This document shows positions 1-5,838 of a stretch of 7,872 bases of DNA, piece after piece. The notes beneath the pieces are model-generated. The model did no database searches. It was not told where the DNA came from and saw only the letters and a program-made list of their open reading frames with translations. The stretch comes from Acidobacteriaceae bacterium (lineage in GTDB: Bacteria > Acidobacteriota > Terriglobia > Terriglobales > Acidobacteriaceae): positions 1 to 7,872 of the forward strand of contig JAUTWY010000567.1 in the NCBI GenBank assembly GCA_030838305.1, in the 5' to 3' direction. The position numbers and the translations under genes were made by a program. Each line of letters begins with the position of its first letter. Positions within the stretch are counted from its first letter, which is position 1.

Positions 1-831
1 GATGAGAGGCAGCCCAAGATGCGAAAGGTTCAGGTTGAATTTCGCACTGAAATAAGACGGCAGCCAGAATAGATAGAACCACCAGATCGGATCTGTCAGG
101 AACTTAGCGAGGGAAAAAGCCCATGTCTGGCGGCAACTCAACAATCGTCGCCAAGGCATTGACGGGCCCAAGTCCGTGGCAGCTTCCTGGTAGATGTGCT
201 GCATTTCCCGCGCTGTGAGCGTGGGATGATCGGTGGGCCTGCGGTAATAGCGAAACCACCACAGAATCCAGAGCACACTAAAAATGCCGGTAGTCAGAAA
301 AGCCGCGTGCCAGCCGTAACGCAGCGTTACCCACGGGACGATCGCAGGGGCGAGGATCGCTCCGATGTTTGCTCCAGAGTTGAAAATGCCCGTAGCCAGC
401 GAGCGTTCGTTCTGCGGAAACCATTCCGCCACTGTCTTGATTGCGGAAGGAAAGTTGCCGGACTCGCCGAGTCCGAGTAAAAAGCGCGCGAAGCCAAACT
501 CCAGCACGGTGCTGGCCAAGGCGTGGCCCATGGCGGAGAGGCTCCAGGTCGCCATCACCAGCATGTAGCCGATGCGCGTACCCAGCTTGTCGATCAGCCG
601 CCCGGCCGCGAGCAATCCAATTGCGTAAGCGATCTGAAATGCATCCACAATGTAGCCATAACTTACCTCCGTCAGGCCGATGCTGTGTTCGAGAGTGGGC
701 TTGAGGATTGCGATGACCTGGCGGTCCATGTAATTGATGGAAGTCGCGACGAACAGCATGGCGCACACGGTCCAGCGCACGCGTCCCAGTCGCGCGCTTG
801 CCGATAGAGTGCCTGGCATCGTCTCCGCCAT
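1..831 (-). CDS. exuT: MFS hexuronate transporter, ExuT-like (ACS family), 3'-truncated by window edge
   Basis: This is the first 277 residues of a major facilitator permease; the C-terminal part lies beyond base 1. I translated it directly from the minus strand. After a short cytoplasmic tail comes TM1 with the motif NYMDRQ (33-38), typical of the anion:cation symporter family. The loop between TM2 and TM3 carries the MFS signature GRLIDKLGTRIG (77-88). The family-typical stretch LGLGESGNFPSAIKTVAEWF covers 119-138, followed by GIFNSGANIGAILAP (148-162), and PIWWFYLFWLPSYF (248-261) starts the second half. Family knowledge says such proteins import D-glucuronate or D-galacturonate by proton symport across the inner membrane. 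The start lies 7 bases after the uxaC stop, so co-transcription and probably translational coupling are likely. The ATG at 831 has no clear Shine-Dalgarno; an ATG at 819 has GGAG three bases upstream and is a possible alternative. Substrate is inferred from the neighbour; other sugar acids such as glucarate are possible. Confidence 0.88.
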   Translation of the reverse strand, partial: MAETMPGTLSASARLGRVRWTVCAMLFVATSINYMDRQVIAILKPTLEHSIGLTEVSYGYIVDAFQIAYAIGLLAAGRLIDKLGTRIGYMLVMATWSLSAMGHALASTVLEFGFARFLLGLGESGNFPSAIKTVAEWFPQNERSLATGIFNSGANIGAILAPAIVPWVTLRYGWHAAFLTTGIFSVLWILWWFRYYRRPTDHPTLTAREMQHIYQEAATDLGPSMPWRRLLSCRQTWAFSLAKFLTDPIWWFYLFWLPSYFSAKFNLNLSHLGLPLI

Positions 832-838
832 GGTTTTT

Positions 839-2230
839 CTACAATCGATACGCCTTTTTTACTAACCTATAGGCGAGATCTTCCGCTACTTCAAGCGCCT
901 CCTCTTCCTCCAACCGATGCTCGGCCACCAACTTCGCGAGGAAAGCGCAATCCATACGCCGCGCCATGTCGTGCCGCGCCGGAATCGAGAGGAAGGCACG
1001 AGTATCATCGTTGAAGCCCACCGTATTGTAGAAGCCCGCTGTCTCCGTCACATGCTCACGGAAACGCATCATTCCCTCCGGACTGTCGTGAAACCACCAC
1101 GGTGGCCCGAGCCTTAGGCAGGGATAATGTCCGGCCAGCGGAGCCAGTTCCCGGCTGTAGGCAGACTCGTCGAGCGTGAAAAGGATGATCGTCAAATCGC
1201 GCTCATTGCCGAATTCATCGAGCAGCGGACGCAACGCGTCCACATAATTTGTTTGCATCGGGATGTCCGCACCCACATCGCGCCCGTATCGCTCGTAGAG
1301 CTTGCGATTGTGGTTGCGTACGCTGCCCGGGTGAATCTGCATCACGAGTCCGTCTTCCAGGCTCATTCGCGCCATTTCTGTCAGCATCTGAGCGCGAAAG
1401 AGCTCCTGTTGCTGGGCATCGGCGTTGCCAGCGATCACTCGACGAAAGAGCGCCGCAGCCTGTGCCGGGGACAAATTCGCGGTGCGCGCAGTGGGATGTC
1501 CGTGGTCGGTAGCCGTGCACCCAAGTTCGCGGAATCGGACACGCGTCGCTTTCAGCGCGTTCAGGTAGCCCGCCCACGTGGAAGTGTCTTCGCCCGTCTT
1601 CTCTCCGAGCTTCGCAAGATTTTCGGCGAATCCCGCAAATTCAGGATCGACTACCGGGTCTGGCCGGAAGGTCGGCAGTATCTTTGCCTTCCAGTTCGAT
1701 TCGCGGATGGCCTTGTGGTCAGCCAGCGAATCGAGTGGAGAGTCAGTAGTCGCCAGCACTTCCAGATTGAAACGCTTGAATAATGCACGCGGGAGAAACT
1801 CCGGAGCCCGCAATTTTTCTGCGATCATGTCGAAGTACAGATCGGCGCTCTCTTCCGACAGTCGCCGCTTAAGTCCGAAGAGTTCCTGGAAGGCGAAGTC
1901 CAGCCACATGCGCGTCGGCGTTCCGCGGAACAGATAATAATGGCTGGCAAAGATGCGCCAGACCTTTCGCGGATTCTCTAACACCGTTCGCCCAATCTCC
2001 AAATCGCCAAGCGAAACTCCCTGGCTGTAGAGCATGCGGAAAATGTAGTGATCCGGTTGCACGAAGAGGCTTGCAGGATCGGGAAACGGCACGTTCTTCG
2101 CAAACCATGCCGCCTGGCTATGCCCGTGTGGGCTGATGATGGGTAACTTTCGCGCATGCTGGTAAAGCGTCCTGGCCATCTTTCGTGCGCCGGGCTCGGC
2201 TGGAAATAGACGATCTCGATGGATCAGCAT
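839..2230 (-). CDS. uxaC: Glucuronate (uronate) isomerase UxaC
   Basis: The product is 463 residues, close to the usual length of this amidohydrolase-like family. UxaC (EC 5.3.1.12) is a cytoplasmic enzyme that converts D-glucuronate to D-fructuronate and D-galacturonate to D-tagaturonate, the first step of hexuronate breakdown. Visible marks are the N-terminal FPAEPGARKMARTLY (9-23), the probable metal-binding SPHGHSQ (33-39, His35 and His37), TTDSPLDSL (161-169), TDHGHP (241-246), VMQIHPGSVRNHNRK (296-310), GPPWWFHDSPEGM (375-387) and GFNDDTRAFLSIPARHD (405-421). The start at 2230 gives the N-terminus normal for the family and has GGAG two bases upstream, which is close. The transporter gene follows after 7 bases, so the pair is a hexuronate uptake and isomerisation unit. 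The next enzymes (UxaB, UxuB, UxaA, UxuA or KdgK-type) are not in the window. No frameshift or missing block was seen. Confidence 0.96.
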   Translation of the reverse strand: MLIHRDRLFPAEPGARKMARTLYQHARKLPIISPHGHSQAAWFAKNVPFPDPASLFVQPDHYIFRMLYSQGVSLGDLEIGRTVLENPRKVWRIFASHYYLFRGTPTRMWLDFAFQELFGLKRRLSEESADLYFDMIAEKLRAPEFLPRALFKRFNLEVLATTDSPLDSLADHKAIRESNWKAKILPTFRPDPVVDPEFAGFAENLAKLGEKTGEDTSTWAGYLNALKATRVRFRELGCTATDHGHPTARTANLSPAQAAALFRRVIAGNADAQQQELFRAQMLTEMARMSLEDGLVMQIHPGSVRNHNRKLYERYGRDVGADIPMQTNYVDALRPLLDEFGNERDLTIILFTLDESAYSRELAPLAGHYPCLRLGPPWWFHDSPEGMMRFREHVTETAGFYNTVGFNDDTRAFLSIPARHDMARRMDCAFLAKLVAEHRLEEEEALEVAEDLAYRLVKKAYRL

Positions 2231-2535
2231 GACTCCAGGAGTACCTTGTCACGTCGTATCGGCGAACGGTGACGCAGGCGCAGCGCCGCGATGTGACCAC
2301 CAGCATACACGTCGTTATTATTTCTGTGGAGATGGCGAACCGATGATCGCCTCAGTATCCGCACTTATCCCGATTCTGGATTTTCATTGACTCGGGCTAC
2401 GCTTCACAGCTTGCCGTGCGCAGCCTATCCCAAGATGTCACAGAATCGTGTCGGACGTGTTGCAGCAGGCATAGCCTTCGAGCAAGGGTATTGGATGGCG
2501 ATGATCATTAGGTCCCCCTTAGGCGAATCGCTGGA
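2231..2535. other. Intergenic region upstream of uxaC, no gene recognised
   Basis: This 305-base stretch separates the stop of the regulator gene from the uxaC start. It should contain the uxaC promoter if that gene is transcribed independently, but I found no -35/-10 pair near consensus and no obvious UxuR, ExuR, KdgR or LacI-type operator. The regulator stop is not followed by a GC hairpin with a T run, so read-through from the regulator into uxaC cannot be excluded. There are only weak repeats: GGCGC-A-GCGCC near 2278-2288 and CACGTCGT at 2250 and again at 2308. Short open frames here have no family resemblance. Confidence 0.5.
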
Positions 2536-5433
2536 TTACATCGCAGATTTGTTAGCAGCTACGACGGCAGGCGCTGCACCGGCGACCGCCTGCTCCGCTT
2601 GGCGGGCGAGGAGTTCGAGACCGCGGCTGCGGGTTTCCGCCGCCAGCAAGACGAGCTGAGCGCGTCCCGAGGCCGGGTCAAGTTTCATCCCGAGCTCCCC
2701 GAGAGCGAGGCGAGCTTCGCAGTTGGTGTTGTACAACCCGAGTTGTTGCGACTTTTGGATCACTGCGCGTATCGCGCGCGAGGCAGTCTGATCGTTCCGG
2801 CCCGAAGCTCCGGAGTTCGGCGCCGCAGCGGCCATTCGGGCTTGAACGAGTTGTAGTTGCAGATTGAGTACCGGAAATGCGGAAAGATCGGCGAGCTCGT
2901 GAGCGTGACTCAGAGCGTCTCTGGCTTCCGACAGCTTGGCTTGCGCGAGAAATGCGCGACTGAGCGAGAGGTAACCGCTAAACTTCTGTCCCGCGCTTTT
3001 TTCCTTCTCAAATTCGGCGATGGCTTCTCGGAGCAGCGGCTCAGCAGCGTCGGGGTGGCCCTCAGCGATGGATAATTCAGCGAGCGAGACTTGAATGGTG
3101 GCAATTGAGGAGTTGGCCTTCTTAAGAATCTCCATCGCTTCCTGATAATTCTTGCGTGCGCCGTCCAGATTTCGCTCCGCTTTCTGAATATCGCCGAGAA
3201 TGGACAACGCAATCGCCAAGAGCCATGGATCTCCACCATAGGCCCGCAGGGAAGCGACTTGCGGTTCAACTTCGCTGCGCGCGCGTTTGAGATCTCCCTG
3301 CATCAGCAACAGGGAACCGTATTGAAAGTGGGCGTACTCGTGGCGCGCTCGGCCGCTGGAATCTGCGAGTTCCCAGGACTTTGGATACATCTCCGCTGCT
3401 TCGCGTAAATGCCCGCGCAGCACTTCAATGTCAGCAATATTGGAAATAGCTCCACTCGTATTTGCCCAATCGTTCACCGCTTCAAAATTCTGTTTGGCCT
3501 CACGATACGCCTGTTCCGCGCGGCCCCACTGACCTTCATTTTCGAGGACGAGAGAGAGATTGTTAAGAGTCACGCCGATCATCTCTCGACTGCCCGCTTC
3601 TCTGAACATGCGCAAGGCCCGCTCATAAAGTGGGACGGCCTCAACTTGGTGGCCGGCCAGGCGATTTGCCTCAGCCATGAGCTGCAAACAGGAACCTGCC
3701 TCCGCTCGATTGCCGGCAGCAACATAGATCTCATAGGCTTCGCGGCATTCGGCCGGAGACTGCAAGTGTGGGCGGTTGAGATAGCAGAGATTTTCTTCAG
3801 CCTTGGCATAGACCAGTTTTTTTCCCTGAGATGCGGCTTTCTCGGCTGCGCTATGCCACAGCCGGTCCACGCTTTGTAGGTCTTTCGGAAAAAGAATGCC
3901 GCCTTCCCGGAGATCAATGCCCGGATCATCTCGGGCCGGAGCGGGTAGCTGCCGCAGCTGGTGCACGGTTTCGAGCGCTTGCTCGGGATGATAAGACTCA
4001 AGTTCCAGCTTCGCCAATTGCAGGCCATAATCCAGGCTGTCGGGAAACAGATTGAATAGGACGCGATAGATATCGGCCGCTTTGGCTCGGTCTGCGTTGG
4101 CGTGATAGTAGCTGGCTTCAATTTCCATTCTTCGAACGCGGGAAAGACGGTTAGCCAGATCAAGGCCGCGCTTCGCTTCCGCCTTCGCCTGATCATCGTG
4201 TCCCAGGAAGATGTCGGCACGCGACAACATGGAATGAGCCAGCGCGAATTTGGGGTCGGCTTTGATGGTCTCTTCGAACAGGCCTCTCGCCGCGAGATAG
4301 TCGTACTCGCGTAATTTGACCAACCCACGAGAATAAAGCCGGGCAGCCTCCGGATTAGAAGGCAAAGAAGCAAGCACATTGGGTTCTTCAATCTCGGTAA
4401 TGCCAGGAACACCCAGACGGTTTCTGAGCTTGGCGCCAATGCGTGAGATCAGATCAAAGAGATTCTGAGTGCTACCGGTCTCTGCCGCCTCCACCAGAAT
4501 TCGTCCGGTCTTGGCATCCTGCAAGCGGACATCGAGCCGCAATTGTCCGTTCTCAGGCTTGCCTACATTTGCGTAAGAACCCAAGACCAGAAGATCGCTA
4601 TTGAGAGCCGTACCGATGCGCGCCGTGGTGGGCTGAGCGAGGGTGTCGGTCTGTGGCCAAGGGGAGGAGAGGCGCAGGTTGACGATATCTTCTCCAGACA
4701 CCAGCCGTAATTTTTCCCCTACCGCCAACTCGGTGCTCAGCATTTCCGAGAATGCAGTGGACAGCCACGCATCCCCGGCGCGCCCGGAAGCATTGTTGAA
4801 ACCAATCACGGCAACCGAAGTACGAGACACAACTTGTGGCTGTGCCCCGGAACCGCTCTTTCTCTCGTCGGCAGAGGTAAGGCGGTGATAGGAAGCCACG
4901 CCCAGGATGACGAGCAAGGCAATCACAATCCCAAAAGATAAGCTGTGCCTCGAGTACATTCCAGCCAGGTCAGCAGCCGGAATCCTCGGCACTGGGGCGC
5001 CAGCACGTTCGTCTCTCGCTGGAGTCGTATCATCGAATAATGCGTTATGAACAGCCGGTGCTGCATTTGAGACGGATTCCTCAACTGTGACTGGCGCCAG
5101 GAAGCGATAACCGCGCTTGGGCAGGGTCTCGATGAAGATGGGGTTGTCGGCCGGATCGCCTAGCGCGAACCTCAATCTCTTCAAGGTTGCATTGAGGCTG
5201 CCGTCGAACTCCACATAGGTATCGCTGGACCACAGTACCTGGCGAAGTTCCTCCCGTGTAACCACCTGCCCTGCACGCTCCAGCAACAAGCAGAGAAGTC
5301 GAAAAGGCTGGTCCTGCAGTTTGACGCGAGTACCCTCGCGGAGCAGTTTGCCGCTCTCGACCTCCACTTCGAAAAGGCCAAACCGATAGACCCGCTTCGA
5401 GATAACCGGCGCATCCATACCAATCGCACACAC
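2536..5433 (-). CDS. ToxR/CadC-like membrane regulator: winged-helix, TM, TolB-like domain, TPR array
   Basis: The protein of about 965 residues is a one-component transmembrane transcription regulator. Residues 15-115 are an OmpR/PhoB-type winged helix: YRFGLFEVEVESGKLLREG, then VKLQDQPFRLLCLLLERAG, VVTREELRQVLW, FDGSLNATLKRLRFALGD and PIFIETLPKRGYRF. A linker leads to one hydrophobic segment (165-181, SFGIVIALLVILGVASY), with the DNA-binding end inside the cell. The outer part starts with a TolB/FlgO-like region (about 205-340, SVAVIGFNNASGRAGDAWLS and DLLVLGSYA). From about 360 to 945 it is helical with many TPR-like units, such as EAARLYSRGLVKLREYDYLA, AVPLYERALRMFREAG and RAEQAYREAKQNFEAVND. 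TPRs normally bind proteins or peptides, so this part may sense an envelope partner; its ligand is unknown. It is divergent from the surface-protein locus and upstream of uxaC on the same strand. The start is uncertain: the GTG at 5433 overlaps a GC hairpin, while the ATG at 5418 gives an equally good N-terminus. Confidence 0.9.
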   Translation of the reverse strand: MCAIGMDAPVISKRVYRFGLFEVEVESGKLLREGTRVKLQDQPFRLLCLLLERAGQVVTREELRQVLWSSDTYVEFDGSLNATLKRLRFALGDPADNPIFIETLPKRGYRFLAPVTVEESVSNAAPAVHNALFDDTTPARDERAGAPVPRIPAADLAGMYSRHSLSFGIVIALLVILGVASYHRLTSADERKSGSGAQPQVVSRTSVAVIGFNNASGRAGDAWLSTAFSEMLSTELAVGEKLRLVSGEDIVNLRLSSPWPQTDTLAQPTTARIGTALNSDLLVLGSYANVGKPENGQLRLDVRLQDAKTGRILVEAAETGSTQNLFDLISRIGAKLRNRLGVPGITEIEEPNVLASLPSNPEAARLYSRGLVKLREYDYLAARGLFEETIKADPKFALAHSMLSRADIFLGHDDQAKAEAKRGLDLANRLSRVRRMEIEASYYHANADRAKAADIYRVLFNLFPDSLDYGLQLAKLELESYHPEQALETVHQLRQLPAPARDDPGIDLREGGILFPKDLQSVDRLWHSAAEKAASQGKKLVYAKAEENLCYLNRPHLQSPAECREAYEIYVAAGNRAEAGSCLQLMAEANRLAGHQVEAVPLYERALRMFREAGSREMIGVTLNNLSLVLENEGQWGRAEQAYREAKQNFEAVNDWANTSGAISNIADIEVLRGHLREAAEMYPKSWELADSSGRARHEYAHFQYGSLLLMQGDLKRARSEVEPQVASLRAYGGDPWLLAIALSILGDIQKAERNLDGARKNYQEAMEILKKANSSIATIQVSLAELSIAEGHPDAAEPLLREAIAEFEKEKSAGQKFSGYLSLSRAFLAQAKLSEARDALSHAHELADLSAFPVLNLQLQLVQARMAAAAPNSGASGRNDQTASRAIRAVIQKSQQLGLYNTNCEARLALGELGMKLDPASGRAQLVLLAAETRSRGLELLARQAEQAVAGAAPAVVAANKSAM

Positions 5434-5444
5434 CCCTATTGGGG
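5433..5444. promoter_or_regulatory. CCCC-TATT-GGGG palindrome over the regulator start
   Basis: A perfect inverted repeat with 4-bp arms and a 4-base spacer covers the first base of the GTG start of the regulator gene and the only purine-rich tract (AGGGG on the minus strand) ahead of it. As RNA it could pair the G tract with the C tract and hide a ribosome binding site; as DNA it could be a small operator. The arms are short, so chance is possible. Confidence 0.35.
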
Positions 5445-5487
5445 CGGAAGTTTATCACGATTTGCAACCGTGTCATAGGGCCATGGG

Positions 5488-5508
5488 ACTCCTTGATTGG
5501 CAAGGAGT
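5488..5508. promoter_or_regulatory. Perfect 8-bp-arm inverted repeat, possible operator or hairpin
   Basis: ACTCCTTG (5488-5495), a 5-base spacer ATTGG, and CAAGGAGT (5501-5508) form a perfect palindrome. It lies 55-75 bases upstream of the regulator GTG on the minus strand and over 100 bases upstream of the small ORF on the plus strand. The dyad fits a dimeric repressor or activator site. It lacks a following T run on either strand, so a terminator is unlikely. The binding protein is unknown; autoregulation by the adjacent winged-helix regulator is an inference. Confidence 0.45.
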
Positions 5509-5533
5509 TGTCCGGTCAGACGCGAATCACAAA

Positions 5534-5558
5534 CTGGTCCTTTGACCAGGCGGTCAAA
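5534..5558. promoter_or_regulatory. Overlapping GGTC/GACC inverted repeats, possible operator cluster
   Basis: Two perfect inverted repeats share a central arm: CTGGTC-CTTT-GACCAG (5534-5549) and TTTGACC-AGGC-GGTCAAA (5541-5558). The cores GGTC, GACC and GGTC start at 5536, 5544 and 5552, an exact 8-base step. A further CGGTCA at 5513-5518 matches the CGGTCA at 5551-5556. The cluster sits midway between the divergent genes, about 60 bases before the small ORF. TTGACC at 5542-5547 also resembles a -35 box, but no good -10 follows at 17 bases. Role as a control site is inferred. Confidence 0.45.
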
Positions 5559-5619
5559 CTCCGGCACTCTGCCCACCGCAGCGAGCTAGTACACAATTTC
5601 GACAAAGCTGGAGAGCAGC

Positions 5620-5793
5620 ATGCCGGCACTAAACGACAAACAGACCAGAGGACGGGGCAGAGGCACCGGGTCACAACGCGCCCGATTTCCCATTTCCTGG
5701 CTGTTGCTTGCTCTCCTTTTCCTGCTCGCATTGATCGGCATCGCTCTCCCTGGCCATGCGCGTGAAACGGTTTTGAGGTTCATCACCCTTTGA
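5620..5793 (+). CDS. Possible small membrane or secreted protein, 57 residues
   Basis: An open frame from ATG 5620 to TGA 5791-5793 has a good Shine-Dalgarno: GGAGAG starts at 5610, and GGAG is six bases before the ATG. I do not recognise the 57-residue product. It begins with a strongly basic, Gly/Arg-rich segment (residues 8-22, KQTRGRGRGTGSQRA within it), followed by one hydrophobic stretch (about 26-44, SWLLLALLFLLALIGIAL). It ends PGHARETVLRFITL. This could be a single-pass inner-membrane protein or a signal peptide cut after GHA (residue 47), which would leave only ten residues. The stop is 45 bases before the start of the surface-protein gene on the same strand, so it could be co-transcribed with it or act as a leader. 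The hydrophobic run comes from a pyrimidine-rich tract and the frame contains AGA and AGG codons, so chance coding cannot be ruled out. Confidence 0.42.
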   Translation: MPALNDKQTRGRGRGTGSQRARFPISWLLLALLFLLALIGIALPGHARETVLRFITL

Positions 5794-5827
5794 ATCAGCC
5801 ATTGCTGGGACCAGGTTACGAATTTGC

Positions 5828-5832
5828 AAGGA
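5828..5832 (+). promoter_or_regulatory. Ribosome binding site fixing the surface-protein start
   Basis: AAGGA is followed by a six-base spacer and the ATG at 5839. This favours ATG 5839 over the in-frame TTG at 5824, which lies upstream of the site and would put it inside the coding sequence. ATG 5839 also gives a clean signal peptide. Confidence 0.8.
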
Positions 5833-5838
5833 AATGGT

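Noticed and set aside
278..766. Minus-strand open frame of 162 codons
   Set aside because: It overlaps the MFS transporter in another frame; only the transporter frame shows membrane segments and family motifs.
1127..1783. Plus-strand open frame of 218 codons
   Set aside because: It is antisense to uxaC, whose motifs are unmistakable along this stretch.
2250..2315. 8-base direct repeat CACGTCGT (2250-2257 and 2308-2315)
   Set aside because: A single 8-base match in about 300 bases is expected by chance.
3579..4439. Minus-strand open frame of 286 codons
   Set aside because: It is a shifted frame inside the TPR region of the regulator; composition is unnatural and the TPR frame is continuous through it.
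5439..5765. Plus-strand frame of 108 codons through the divergent spacer
   Set aside because: It reads through the palindromes, has no ribosome binding site or motif, and overlaps the better-supported small ORF.
5824..5838. TTG at 5824 as start of the surface protein
   Set aside because: The ribosome binding site AAGGA lies downstream of it and six bases before ATG 5839, which also gives the better signal peptide.
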